Assembly (NCBI RefSeq): GCF_009192765.1
Contig: NZ_VOHQ01000003.1
Coordinates: forward strand, 248,001-312,000
DNA: 64,000 nucleotides
Source of the DNA: Agriterribacter humi
GTDB taxonomy: Bacteria > Bacteroidota > Bacteroidia > Chitinophagales > Chitinophagaceae
Direction: 5' to 3'
Both the position numbers and the translations under genes were made by a program. A model generated the notes under the pieces. It worked only from the letters and a program-made list of their open reading frames with translations. It did no database searches and was not told where the DNA came from. Shown here one piece after another: positions 53,994 to 63,614 of the stretch. Within the stretch, counting starts at the first letter, position 1. Each line of letters begins with the position of its first letter.

Positions 53994-54920
53994 ATGCTTA
54001 ACAGACGCAGGCTTCTTAAATTAACAGGTGCAGCGGCTTTAACAGCCTTTATGCCCTCCTTTATCAAAGCAAGTCCCAACCATGCCGGTGGGGCATTTCG
54101 CTTTTGTCTTAATACCAGCACTATACGCGGACAAAACATGGGGCTGCTTAAATCATTGGAAATTGCATCTGCGGCCGGCTACGATGGCGTGGAATTGTGG
54201 GTGAGCGATATAAGGGATTATCTTAAAAAGGGAAACAAAGTGGATACACTCGCAAAATTCATTGCAGATCACAACCTGACAGTAGAAGATGCGATCAGCT
54301 TTACCACCTGGATGGTGAATGATACCACAAAAAGGAAAGCCGGATTGCAGGAACTGGAAGAAGAGATGAAGATAATGGCCGCGCTGGGTTGCCACCGTAT
54401 AGCTGCTCCGCCCTCGGGTGTAGGCAAAAATGAACCGGTAGATTTTCAGCAGGCGGGTATATATTACCGTGAGATACTGGAGCTGGGAAGAAAGTATAAG
54501 GTAATGCCGCAATTGGAATTCTGGGGCGCTTCGGGTACACTGTATTGCTTAGGACAGGCACTGTCCATCGCTGCTGCTGCCAATGATCCTGCTGCGCGGA
54601 TATTGCCGGATGTATACCATCTTTTCCGCGGTGGTTCGGGATTTAACGGATTAAAGCTGGTGAATGGAAAAGCGATTGAAATAATACATATGAACGATTA
54701 CCCGGGTAATAAACCTGTAAACGAACAAACGGATGGCGACAGGGTATACCCCGGTGATGGCGTGGCGCCGCTTAAGCAGATTTTGCAGGACCTCCGGGCC
54801 ATGGGCGGTACAAAAGTGCTATCGCTGGAGTTGTTTAATAAAACGTATTGGGCGCAGGACGCTTTGCTGGTGGCCAAAACCGGCCTGCAAAAAATGAAGG
54901 CACTGGTAAATGCGCTTTAA
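53994..54920 (+). CDS. Tat-exported sugar phosphate isomerase/epimerase (TIM barrel)
   Basis: The 308-residue protein has a twin-arginine signal (LNRRRLLKLTGAAALTAF) and an AP_endonuc_2 TIM barrel: FCLNTSTIRGQ, YDGVELWV, GCHRIAAPPSG, PQLEFWGASG, and HMNDYPG, with Glu/His/Asp metal-ligand positions of the xylose-isomerase-like family. The substrate is probably a sugar or its oxidised form in the periplasm. It lies 67 bases before the GH32-like gene and probably shares its transcript. Confidence 0.85.
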   Translation: MLNRRRLLKLTGAAALTAFMPSFIKASPNHAGGAFRFCLNTSTIRGQNMGLLKSLEIASAAGYDGVELWVSDIRDYLKKGNKVDTLAKFIADHNLTVEDAISFTTWMVNDTTKRKAGLQELEEEMKIMAALGCHRIAAPPSGVGKNEPVDFQQAGIYYREILELGRKYKVMPQLEFWGASGTLYCLGQALSIAAAANDPAARILPDVYHLFRGGSGFNGLKLVNGKAIEIIHMNDYPGNKPVNEQTDGDRVYPGDGVAPLKQILQDLRAMGGTKVLSLELFNKTYWAQDALLVAKTGLQKMKALVNAL

Positions 54921-54987
54921 CGGAGCAATAGCAAACCTTAAAGGTGCGCAACATGGAGCACGTAAATAAAATAAACAACAACCCTGT

Positions 54988-56559
54988 ATGAAAAAATTAA
55001 ACGCCCTCTTCTTATCTATCCTGTTAACCCATTGCGGGATGGCACAGCAGGAAAAGCAAAAAGATATGGCTGAGATGATCAATGATACCCGCGCCCTGCG
55101 GTCGCTGATGCAATCCGACCCCCACCGCCCTGTTTATCATTTTGTAGCCCCGGAGGGTCATGCCATGCCTTTTGATCCCAATGGCGGCATTTACTGGAAA
55201 GGAAAATACCACCTGGGGTATATCTATCAGAAATTACGCGATGGCAAAATGGAACATGTATGGGGACACGCCGTAAGCACCGATTTGTTTCACTGGACTT
55301 TATATCCTGATATGCTGAATATAAAAGACGGGGATATGGAACAGGGCATTTTCAGCGGTGGCGCATTCTTATCAAAAGAAGGTGTTCCGCATATCATGTA
55401 TCATGGGCAGGGCGCTTCCGCAAACCTGGTGGCGTATTCAACAGATGATGATCTGAAAGTATGGAAGAAATTTGAAGGCAACCCTGTTTTAAAAACGCCT
55501 GCCGCCGATGATCCGTTTGGTAATTCAGGCAAATACACGGCATGGGATCCGGAAGGATGGTACGATAAAAAGGCAGGCTGGTATTACCAGATCTCCGGAG
55601 GCAAAACACCGGCTTTGTTCAAATCGAAAGATATGTACAAGTGGGAGCACATCGGCCGGTTGTTAGACAGTACTAAAAGCTGGTTGTATGCATCTGAAGA
55701 CGTTTCCTGTCCGGATTTTTTTTCCATCGGCAACAAATCCATGCTGCTTTTCATCAGCCATAATATTGGTGCGCAGTATTTCATCGGGAGATTTGCCAAT
55801 GACCGGTATGCTATAGAACAGCATGGCCGGATGAATTGGCCGGGCGGAACATTCTTTGCCCCCGAACAGCTACAGGATGATAATGGAAGGAATATTATAT
55901 GGGGATGGGTGCTGGAACGCAAGCCCGAAACGTTTCCTGATTATGGCTGGTCGGGCATTATGAGTTTGCCCAGGGTTTTGTCGCTTGCTAAAAATGGTGC
56001 GCTGCAGATCAATCCGCCCGAAGAAGTAAAAGCCATAAGGCTGAATGAAGTGCAGGAAAATAATATGGTGCTGGAAGCGAATGCAGAACAAACATTAAAA
56101 ACAAAAGGGAAATCCATTGAGCTGAAAATAGAAATGATAGGTGGAGATACTGCCCCATACGGGGTAAAAGTTTTTTGTTCTCCGGATGGGAAGGAAGAAA
56201 CCGCCATCATCTATGATCCGCTTAAAAAGCAACTGGTCATTAACTTCATTAAATCCTCTGTAAAAGGCCCTGTAAAAATGCCTTCTCATGCTATGTTCGG
56301 GGCACCTGTAGATGGATTTCCTGAAAAGGTATCGGAACAAAGGGCGCCTTTTGAGCTGGAGAAAGACGAAACATTACAGCTTGATATTTTTCTGGACCGT
56401 TCTATCATAGAAGTGTTTGCCAACGGGAGGCAGTGTGTTACCCAGGTAGTATATCCTGAATTAGAGAATAGTACGAACGTAAAAGTGTTCAGTGGCAGTG
56501 AAAAGGTAACGGTAAAGAAAGCGCAGTCGTGGACGATGGCAGAAACGAATGCATATTGA
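54988..56559 (+). CDS. GH32-like glycoside hydrolase
   Basis: The 523-residue protein has a signal peptide (to about residue 19) and a five-bladed propeller plus C-terminal beta sandwich (about 360-515). FDPNGGIYWKGKYHLGY carries the DPNG motif (nucleophile Asp63), AWDPEGWY has the transition-state Asp187 (RDP in most relatives), and ASEDVSCPDFF replaces the usual WECP with the acid/base Glu237. It may hydrolyse fructans or sucrose, but the changed RDP and EC motifs suggest a different beta-fructoside or an unusual specificity. It is downstream of a sugar isomerase and a two-component pair. Confidence 0.85.
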   Translation: MKKLNALFLSILLTHCGMAQQEKQKDMAEMINDTRALRSLMQSDPHRPVYHFVAPEGHAMPFDPNGGIYWKGKYHLGYIYQKLRDGKMEHVWGHAVSTDLFHWTLYPDMLNIKDGDMEQGIFSGGAFLSKEGVPHIMYHGQGASANLVAYSTDDDLKVWKKFEGNPVLKTPAADDPFGNSGKYTAWDPEGWYDKKAGWYYQISGGKTPALFKSKDMYKWEHIGRLLDSTKSWLYASEDVSCPDFFSIGNKSMLLFISHNIGAQYFIGRFANDRYAIEQHGRMNWPGGTFFAPEQLQDDNGRNIIWGWVLERKPETFPDYGWSGIMSLPRVLSLAKNGALQINPPEEVKAIRLNEVQENNMVLEANAEQTLKTKGKSIELKIEMIGGDTAPYGVKVFCSPDGKEETAIIYDPLKKQLVINFIKSSVKGPVKMPSHAMFGAPVDGFPEKVSEQRAPFELEKDETLQLDIFLDRSIIEVFANGRQCVTQVVYPELENSTNVKVFSGSEKVTVKKAQSWTMAETNAY

Positions 56560-56956
56560 AGTCCGTTGAGACATAGTATTAAATAGTTGTTGCCATTTTT
56601 TCTTCTTTCTTCCCGTCTGCAGACGGGGCGATGTACAGCCGTTTGCCATTCGCTTCGATTGGACAAAAGTCTTACTGTGAACCCAACTGCAGCATACTTG
56701 TCATCATCGTTGATTAGTTCGTAAGTTGGCTCAATAACCGTTGATCAGTTCGCGCCGGGGTCTTCATAAAAAGCCATTGTGGACAGCCATAACCTGGACG
56801 TTTAAAGTTTATCAGCGTCTCATTCCGAAAACAATAGGCTATACTGCCGATTGGAGTGGCGGGCGTACAAGGGAGTGACACAACAGGCGATGCTAAGAAA
56901 TACAAAAGTCGCGTTCAAAAATTTTTTATCCTGCAATCTTATAGCTCAGTATTCGC
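56560..56956. other. Intergenic, no gene recognised
   Basis: About 400 bases between the GH32-like gene and the helicase. A CCGTCTGCAGACGG palindrome at about 56614-56627 could be a terminator. No convincing ORF was found. Confidence 0.5.
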
Positions 56957-58864
56957 TTACATATCCACGAATTCCCATGCGCTTTGATAAGCGTTCTGCT
57001 GTTCCGCGTAAGCAATAAAGTTGGCATAAAAAGGAAACTGGCTCAGCGTAGCGCTGTCGCCGATCACCACTAATTTTTTCCGGGCACGCGTCATAGCCAC
57101 ATTCATGCGGCGGATGTCGGACAGGAAACCGATCCTGCTTTCGCTGTTACTGCGTGTCATGCTAATGTATACGATATCCCGCTCCTGCCCCTGGAAGCTG
57201 TCAATGGTATTTACCGAAATTTTATCGCCATATACCTGCAGTTGTGTGCTGTGCTGCAACTGCTCTTTTAACAATTGGATCTGCTGGCGGTAGGGAGAAA
57301 TTACAGCTATCGAAGGAAAATTATGGGGCTGGTAATGAGCGCCCAGCTCTGTTACCAATTGTGTAAGATGCTTAAAGACAAAAGCTGCTTCTTCGGGGTT
57401 TGAGGTACTGGTGGCTTCTGTTTTTTCATCGAAGCCACACCCGGCAGTATCTACAAAAGCCATGGGGCAATCTGTATCAAACAGCAAATGTGCCGCTACG
57501 GAAGCATGCGCTTTTAACCTGTTCTGGTAAAATACACCGGAAGAGTAACCCATGATCGTTTCATGCATGCGGTACTGTTCTTCCAGCAACACAACGGATC
57601 CGGGATGGAGCTGTACGCATTTTTCGAGCAGGGTAGTGCTCAAACCATTGCGGGCGGCTTCTTCCGATTTGATAGTGGGAGGCAACTGGCAGTGGTCGCC
57701 TGCCAGTACAAGTTTCTGCGCTTTGAGGATGGGTATCCAGCAGGCAGGTTCCAGCGCCTGCCCTGCTTCATCAATTACTACCGTGTGATACCTGAGATGG
57801 CGCACGGTATAATGATTGGCGCCTACCAGCGTGGCGGTAATTACCTGCGCACGGCTGAGCAGATCATTTGTAATGTATTGCTCCGTTTTTTCAACATCTT
57901 TAATGATGCGGTGCGCTTCATCAAAAAGCGCTTTGCGTTGTTCACGTTCGGCTTTGCCAAAATTGCGCTTATACTTATGCGCCATATTACGGAGCTCATT
58001 GGCTTGCTTCTTCATTTTCTTCACTTCCTTCATGCTGCTGTGCTCAGCCATCCTGCTGTCGAGCGTGAGGGACATCAGCCGTTCAGATACACGGGCGGGA
58101 TTACCTACACGCAATACATTTAAGCCTTCGTCCGATAATTTTTCCGTGAGCAGGTCCACAGCGGTATTGCTGGGCGCTACTACCAATACCTGTTTATGAT
58201 CCTGTTGTATCAATGCTTTAACGGCTTGCACCAAAGTGGTGGTTTTACCCGTGCCTGGCGGGCCATGCACGATTGCCAGTTCATTGGCCGATAAAATTTT
58301 ATTTACCGCCGCCTGCTGCGAGTCATTTAATATGGTACTGCTAAAATGTGGAACGGCGGTTTCAAAAGTAGCTGGTTTTTCGCCCGTAAGTATTTTAATC
58401 AAATGCCCTTCCTTTGGCTTTTCACTGAGCGTTGATGCCAGCTTCAGCGCATTTTGCATTTCGTCGTAGCTGTTGTCGTCAAAAAGCAGGTCAATACCTA
58501 ATTTCCCGTCGCGGCTCCAGTCGGGCATTTCATCGGTACGCAATGTAATCTTCAACCGGTTACCACCCTGGAAAGTGATTACCCCTTCCACCCTGTTTTC
58601 CCGTGGATCGTGATTGGAAAAAATAACGGCGGATGCGCCGAAGCGAAGTTGGTGTGGAATATCCTGGTGTGTAGTGCGTTCAACCTCTACCGTTAAATAG
58701 TCGCCGCGGCCCAATTCCGTATCGCGTATGGCAATGGGATACCAGGTGAGTCCGTTTGTCCGGCGTTCGGCTACAGTAGATGTTTCGATGAGTTGCTGGT
58801 AAGCCCTGCGATCCTGCTCCCGCTCCATTTTCAATAGATCCAGTAGCTTTTTGAAATAATCCAT
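56957..58864 (-). CDS. Superfamily 1 (UPF1/IGHMBP2-like) helicase
   Basis: The 635-residue helicase has Walker A GPPGTGKTTT (201-210), Walker B VIDEAGQALEPA, motif III GDHCQLPPT, and the C-terminal RecA half with DSFQGQERDIVYISMTRS and NVAMTRARKKLVVIGD. An OB-like N-terminal region (about 35-130) and a helical insertion (about 255-330) resemble those of IGHMBP2/SMUBP2. Such proteins unwind DNA or RNA 5' to 3'. It stands alone; repeats lie upstream. Confidence 0.9.
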   Translation of the reverse strand: MDYFKKLLDLLKMEREQDRRAYQQLIETSTVAERRTNGLTWYPIAIRDTELGRGDYLTVEVERTTHQDIPHQLRFGASAVIFSNHDPRENRVEGVITFQGGNRLKITLRTDEMPDWSRDGKLGIDLLFDDNSYDEMQNALKLASTLSEKPKEGHLIKILTGEKPATFETAVPHFSSTILNDSQQAAVNKILSANELAIVHGPPGTGKTTTLVQAVKALIQQDHKQVLVVAPSNTAVDLLTEKLSDEGLNVLRVGNPARVSERLMSLTLDSRMAEHSSMKEVKKMKKQANELRNMAHKYKRNFGKAEREQRKALFDEAHRIIKDVEKTEQYITNDLLSRAQVITATLVGANHYTVRHLRYHTVVIDEAGQALEPACWIPILKAQKLVLAGDHCQLPPTIKSEEAARNGLSTTLLEKCVQLHPGSVVLLEEQYRMHETIMGYSSGVFYQNRLKAHASVAAHLLFDTDCPMAFVDTAGCGFDEKTEATSTSNPEEAAFVFKHLTQLVTELGAHYQPHNFPSIAVISPYRQQIQLLKEQLQHSTQLQVYGDKISVNTIDSFQGQERDIVYISMTRSNSESRIGFLSDIRRMNVAMTRARKKLVVIGDSATLSQFPFYANFIAYAEQQNAYQSAWEFVDM

Positions 58865-58904
58865 GGAGCAAAGGTAAGGAGGGAGGTTTTAAGAAAACCT
58901 AAAG

Positions 58905-59055
58905 CCTGAATTTCGAAATACGAAGAGAAGAAGCCAATAAGAAAAGCACCAAATAATAAATAACAAGAAACAAATAATATTCAAATCTGTCCGCCGTGGC
59001 GGATATTAAATCCGAAGTTGCAAATCCGAAATTCGAAGTGAAATGCAATCTCAAC
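58905..59055. repeat. Dispersed repeat family B, copy 3
   Basis: Contains CACCAAATAATAAATAAC, then the hairpin CTGTCCGCCGTGGCGGATA at 58987-59005 and the CCGAAATTCGAAGTGAAATG end near 59026. It lacks the GGCAGGCAGG part of copies 1 and 2. Another TCCACCATAGCGGATA-like variant is at about 59350. Confidence 0.7.
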
Positions 59056-59090
59056 GCTCAAATAAAATAGCTATAGTGCGGGCTACTGAA

Positions 59091-59336
59091 AAATGAGAAA
59101 GCAACAGTGGAATGAAGCTGAAGTCACAATAGCACAAAAGCTTAATCAGGGCTCCTTCCTGAAAACGGGCAGTAATCCCTGCCAGCCCCGTCCGAACGGC
59201 TCATCCGGGCGGGTGGCAGGCTGGGTTTCGGGCGCCCGCACGCCTGCCGAATAAATCACTCAGGCGGGAACGACGTTCAGTCGGGCGGGGCTTTTTTGGT
59301 TACTTTTTTCCGTAAAAAAAGTGACAAAGAGAAACA
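59091..59336 (-). repeat. Dispersed repeat family A, copy 2 (inverted)
   Basis: Read on the minus strand it carries the same blocks as 3698-3903: the TTACTTTTTTT...AAAAGTAAC hairpin (59301-59325), AAAAAGCC, the CAGCCTGCC/GGCTGG part, GGAGCCCTGATT and CTTCAGCTTCATTCC. It is about 40 bases longer because of an insertion in the middle. Confidence 0.75.
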
Positions 59337-59458
59337 GACAAAGAGAACCTGTCCACCATAGCGGATATTATATCTCAAATCTGCTCTCAGGGCAGTACAA
59401 ACCCGGGTATTCAATTTTTGATATTTCGAAGCCGTCCGTAATTCAAATTTTACGCACC

Positions 59459-60757
59459 TTAAAACCTGATCCTGAATTCGGTTTGCCGTTCCGCCACCGT
59501 TTTTAAAGACAACCCAAAATCATGGTTCAGCAATACTTCCTTAACAAGTGTGAGCCCTATTCCCTGCCCGTCTTTTTTTGTGCTGTAAAACGGGCTGAAC
59601 AACTGCGCAGCTTCAGCAGGTGTTATACCCTTTCCATTATCTGTAATAGTCAGCTCTTTAATCCGGCTATTGATATTAAAAGAAATAATTCCATTGGCTT
59701 CTATGGCTTCCATAGCATTTTTTACAATATTGATTAATACCTGTTCCATTTGCCGGCTGTCGGCAGAAATATAAAAAGGGGCATCTGCAAAATGATATTG
59801 AAAAGAAATATTTTTTTCACCTGCTTTCATTTCCATAAGCCGTGCAACAGAATAAATAACTGTATGCAGGTTGATCTTTTTTTTATCGGGCTGGGGTAGC
59901 CGAACGAGGTCTGCAAAGTTGCGCATAAAAATATTGAGGTTATAATTGCGCTCAACAGCTACCTGCAGTGCATTTTGCAGGGGTTCATTGGTGGGTTCCG
60001 TCCAGATATTTTTTGACGCCAGTGCAGATTGCAAAATGGAATTAACGGAGCCGATGCTGTTATTTACCTCATGCGCCATCATGCGGATCACTTTTCCATA
60101 CGCTTTTTTCTCTGCCATTAGTATTTCAACAGTCAATTCTTCTATCATAATAAAATGGCGGGGGAAGCCCCTGTCTATAAAATGCGATTTCTGTAATTTA
60201 TAAGTGGTTATACCATTAAATGTGAAAGTTTTTGCCTTACCGGATTCCAGGCTTTTTAGCGCTTCAATGACGGGGTGTGATAATTCATGAATTGATTTTG
60301 ACAGGATATCTTTTTCCTCGACATCCAGTAACTGCAGGGCTTTGGGATTTACCTGCTGAATGTTATTTTCATAATCTAAAATGATGATACCCGTTGGAGA
60401 AGTATAGATAAGCTTTTCCAGGAACAAATGCTGCTGCTCCTGCTTTGTACGCTCTGTTCTCAGCTCATCAATCATCCGGTTGTATACTGCTATGAGCTCG
60501 TCCATTTCATATTTCCCGGTGGGCAAAAATTTCACATTAAAATCCCTGTCTTTTATAGCTTCTGTACCCTGCATTAATAATTTCAGCGGCTGGATCAGCT
60601 CTTTAAACAGTTGCCAGGATAGTATAATGGAAATGATGATAAAAATCTCAGAAACAATAAAAAGGATTTTGTTCTGCCGGAAAATAAAAAACGATAGCAC
60701 CACTGCAACAAGATGCAGTATCACCACAAACAGCATATATTTAGTCCGAAGTTTCAT
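59459..60757 (-). CDS. NtrY-like sensor histidine kinase
   Basis: The 432-residue kinase has two membrane helices (about 7-24 and 31-49), a HAMP-like region (about 52-105), a PAS domain (about 112-190) and a HisKA/HATPase core with phospho-His229 in MMAHEVNNS, NIVKNAMEAI, DNGKGI and GQGIGLTLV. Its start overlaps the upstream sigma-54 response regulator by 17 bases, so the pair is coupled. It lies behind two FtsX permeases, suggesting control of efflux or envelope stress. Confidence 0.92.
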   Translation of the reverse strand: MKLRTKYMLFVVILHLVAVVLSFFIFRQNKILFIVSEIFIIISIILSWQLFKELIQPLKLLMQGTEAIKDRDFNVKFLPTGKYEMDELIAVYNRMIDELRTERTKQEQQHLFLEKLIYTSPTGIIILDYENNIQQVNPKALQLLDVEEKDILSKSIHELSHPVIEALKSLESGKAKTFTFNGITTYKLQKSHFIDRGFPRHFIMIEELTVEILMAEKKAYGKVIRMMAHEVNNSIGSVNSILQSALASKNIWTEPTNEPLQNALQVAVERNYNLNIFMRNFADLVRLPQPDKKKINLHTVIYSVARLMEMKAGEKNISFQYHFADAPFYISADSRQMEQVLINIVKNAMEAIEANGIISFNINSRIKELTITDNGKGITPAEAAQLFSPFYSTKKDGQGIGLTLVKEVLLNHDFGLSLKTVAERQTEFRIRF

Positions 60758-62114
60758 CGTAGGGAATATTATGCTTATCCAGGCGGCGGTACAATGAACT
60801 GCGCGTAAGCCCGAGCGATGCTGCAGCTTTTGATATCCTGTTGTTGTGAAAATCGAGTGCTTTCCGGATCATTAGCACCTCAATTTCTTCTAAGGTCAAT
60901 GTGCCCACCTCAGGCAATTGTATACTTCCCTTTTTTACAGAGGAGAGGGCCAGTTGTGTACTGAAATCTTCTACCTCCAGCTTATCTTTCCGGCTAATTA
61001 ATACGGAACGTTCAATTAAATTTTTCAGTTGCCTGATGTTACCCGGCAATGGCAATTGCTGCAACCATTTCATGGTTTCCGGGGTAACGCTAAGTGCAGG
61101 CCGGGTGTAAATTTCTTTCATATTATTGATGAAGAAATTTACAAGCAGCGGGATATCGCTTTTCCTTTCCCTTAATGCCGGTAAATGTATGCTGATAAGA
61201 TTAATCCTGTAGAACAGGTCTTCGCGGAATGTGCCTTTGGCAACCATATCATCCAGGTTTTTATTGGTAGCGCATATTACACGGATATCTACCATTTTGG
61301 TGCGGCTGCTTCCAAGCGCTTCATAGGTTCTGTCTTGCAGTACCCTCAGCAACTTTACCTGGCTGCCCATATCAAGGTCTCCAATTTCATCTAAGAAAAT
61401 GGTTCCTTTATTTGCTGTTTCAAAACGGCCCACCCTGTCTGTTCGCGCATCTGTAAATGCACCACGTACATGGCCAAACATCTCACTTTCAAACAAAGAA
61501 GTAGAAATGCCGCCCAGGTTTACTTTTACAAAAGATTTATTGCTGCGTAAACTATTTTGATGTACGGCTTCTGCTATCAGCTCTTTTCCCGTGCCGCTTT
61601 CACCGGTGATCAATACCGAAGCGTCCGTTGAAGCAACACGCCCGATGGTATCCAGTAGTTCCAGCATCCGCTGATCCTCTCCTATTATATAGGTAAAGTT
61701 GTAGAGGTTGTCTAACTGCTTGCGGGTGTGATGCACTATCTTTTTTTCCTGCAACTGCAATATTGTTTTTACAGACTGCAGCAGGTGCTCATTGCTCCAC
61801 GGTTTATTAATAAAATCATTTGCACCCAGCTTCATTCCTTTTACCGCAAGCTCAATGGTACCCCATCCGGTTATAAGTATTACCGGCAGTGCACTGTGTA
61901 AAGCTTTTATCTCCTCTAATAGCTGCATACCCTCAGCGCCTGATGTTTCAATAGAAAAATTGAGATCGAGAATAATAAGCGAAATACTGTGACACGCAAG
62001 CATATCCAATGCTTCAGCTTGTGTAGAAGCTCCTGTTATTCCATAGCCTTCATTCTGCAACAAAAGCGTCAGCGAAGTTCTTACCGCAATATCGTCATCA
62101 ATAATCAATATCAT
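60741..62114 (-). CDS. NtrC-family sigma-54-dependent response regulator
   Basis: The 457-residue protein has a receiver domain (Asp50), an AAA+ domain with Walker A GESGTGKE and Walker B-like GTIFLDEIGDL, and a Fis-type helix-turn-helix (AAASLGLTRSSLYRRLDKH). The sigma-54 contact loop reads GAFTDA (218-223) instead of GAFTGA, a change also seen in many Bacteroidota relatives as I recall. It activates sigma-54 promoters after phosphorylation by the downstream kinase. Confidence 0.93.
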   Translation of the reverse strand: MILIIDDDIAVRTSLTLLLQNEGYGITGASTQAEALDMLACHSISLIILDLNFSIETSGAEGMQLLEEIKALHSALPVILITGWGTIELAVKGMKLGANDFINKPWSNEHLLQSVKTILQLQEKKIVHHTRKQLDNLYNFTYIIGEDQRMLELLDTIGRVASTDASVLITGESGTGKELIAEAVHQNSLRSNKSFVKVNLGGISTSLFESEMFGHVRGAFTDARTDRVGRFETANKGTIFLDEIGDLDMGSQVKLLRVLQDRTYEALGSSRTKMVDIRVICATNKNLDDMVAKGTFREDLFYRINLISIHLPALRERKSDIPLLVNFFINNMKEIYTRPALSVTPETMKWLQQLPLPGNIRQLKNLIERSVLISRKDKLEVEDFSTQLALSSVKKGSIQLPEVGTLTLEEIEVLMIRKALDFHNNRISKAAASLGLTRSSLYRRLDKHNIPYDETSD

Positions 62115-62227
62115 AAGAAGGAAAGCAATTTAGTAATTTTCCCGCGGAAAGGGGTAAGGTGTGAGGCATAGGGCTGAAGGCGTAAGCGGCTTGTGATTTT
62201 ATTGAATCCATTTTGAGCCTGAGATAA

Positions 62228-62262
62228 CACAATCATGGCTTTATTGTGGCGCAATTATGGCT
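62228..62262. promoter_or_regulatory. Two 13-bp direct repeats upstream of the NtrC-type regulator
   Basis: CACAATCATGGCT (62228) and CGCAATTATGGCT (62250) are 22 bases apart (two helical turns), matching at 11 of 13 positions. This is the spacing expected for paired binding sites of an enhancer-binding regulator. Confidence 0.45.
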
Positions 62263-62413
62263 CAATCAAATTTCATAGAAAGAGCTTGCTCGCCTTCCCT
62301 CGTTTGAACGTAAAACTCCTTTTTCAACTAAAGGCGAATTTTTCATTATCCAGTTCGAACAGCTAAGAACCTGCAACTTGTAACCTGCACCACCTTATAC
62401 CTTATGCCCTTCA

Positions 62414-63586
62414 TCAGTCTTCATGCAGCGCTACCGCCGGATAAATAGCGGCAGCCTGCCTGCCGGGATACAAAGAGCAAATCAATACCAGTATATAAAT
62501 AAATACAACGGATAAAGCAAGCGCCGTTAAATACACGCCGGCCGGCAGATCGAATACATTCAGCAATGGGAATTGTATAGCAAAAAAGGAACCTGCAATT
62601 AGCGACAGGGTGGCTAATATTAATGCCTCCGATACCAGTTGGGCGGATACCGAACCGGAAGTAGCGCCAATAGCCCTGCGCAGACCAATTTCGGACCTGC
62701 GTTTATTGATGTTGTACCAAAGTACGCCGAATAGCCCCAGCGCTACATTGATAATAAGAAAACCGGCTACTATGGATAATATGATCATCGGTACCAGCGC
62801 AAAATAATTGATATCCTTTAACTTATTGGTTAAATGCTCAATTTCAATATTTGAATCTTTCATTGTGTTGGCAATTGTTTTATATAAACGGCTTTCAAAA
62901 GCCGCGTCAGTGCCTGGTACAACACTTACTAATATTCTCCCGATCCCCGGCATGGAAGAAGTATCTATTTTTACATACAACCATGCCCCTGCATCAGTAT
63001 AATCACCTTTCATTTTTACGTCATCTATAACACCAATTATTTTAAGATCTTTACTGTCACCAATCAGCTTTCCCGTAGCGCTTTCTTTCCCAAATAGTTG
63101 CTCTTTCATAGTGCTATTAATAACGATGGGCCTTTTGCTCACATTCATATCTTCCTTGCCAAACCATCGTCCTTCCTTCATTTTTATTTGCAATACATTT
63201 TTATACTCTTCGTCTGACTGGCAATAGTTTGGATTGATGTGCTTACCCTTATAGTCCAAACCATTCATCATACTATTCTGCGTAAATGGAATATTGGCAC
63301 TGGTATAACTTACTTCTCTTACTTGTGGCATTGATTTAATGATCTGCTTAAGACCTTCATAAAAGAGCATAACAGAGTCGGCATTGGTCGTTTTTAATGT
63401 ATTGTTGTAATTAACTACCCACACATTTTCATATTCCAGTCCCATTGGCTTCCTGTAATTTCTATAGTTAAATACAACAAGTGTGAAAACTGCAAAAACG
63501 ACCAGGAAGGAAATCAGCATCTCTGTGATCAATAAAAAGTTTTGCTTTTTTTTATTCCAGATAAGTGTAAATAAATGCCTGAACAT
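62414..63586 (-). CDS. FtsX/MacB-type ABC permease
   Basis: The 390-residue protein has one N-terminal helix (about 19-38), a periplasmic MacB-PCD domain, and three helices (about 265-365) with NKRRSEIGLRRAIGATSGSV and the C-terminal YPGRQAAAIYPAVALHED. It is a complete permease of the export/lipoprotein class. A second permease gene lies 28 bases upstream in the same direction, so the two may form a heterodimer. The ATPase and any membrane-fusion protein would lie outside the window. Confidence 0.9.
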   Translation of the reverse strand: MFRHLFTLIWNKKKQNFLLITEMLISFLVVFAVFTLVVFNYRNYRKPMGLEYENVWVVNYNNTLKTTNADSVMLFYEGLKQIIKSMPQVREVSYTSANIPFTQNSMMNGLDYKGKHINPNYCQSDEEYKNVLQIKMKEGRWFGKEDMNVSKRPIVINSTMKEQLFGKESATGKLIGDSKDLKIIGVIDDVKMKGDYTDAGAWLYVKIDTSSMPGIGRILVSVVPGTDAAFESRLYKTIANTMKDSNIEIEHLTNKLKDINYFALVPMIILSIVAGFLIINVALGLFGVLWYNINKRRSEIGLRRAIGATSGSVSAQLVSEALILATLSLIAGSFFAIQFPLLNVFDLPAGVYLTALALSVVFIYILVLICSLYPGRQAAAIYPAVALHED

Positions 63587-63614
63587 TTTTATTAGTTTAA
63601 AATTGAATTAATTT

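Noticed and set aside
57563-58123. 186-residue plus-strand ORF inside the helicase gene
   Set aside because: Antisense to the conserved helicase motifs; no plausible protein family.
62221-62290. Possible sigma-54 promoter (TGGC-N-TTGC) upstream of the NtrC-type regulator
   Set aside because: No TGGC with a GC-type -12 element at the right spacing on either strand; only direct repeats are seen.
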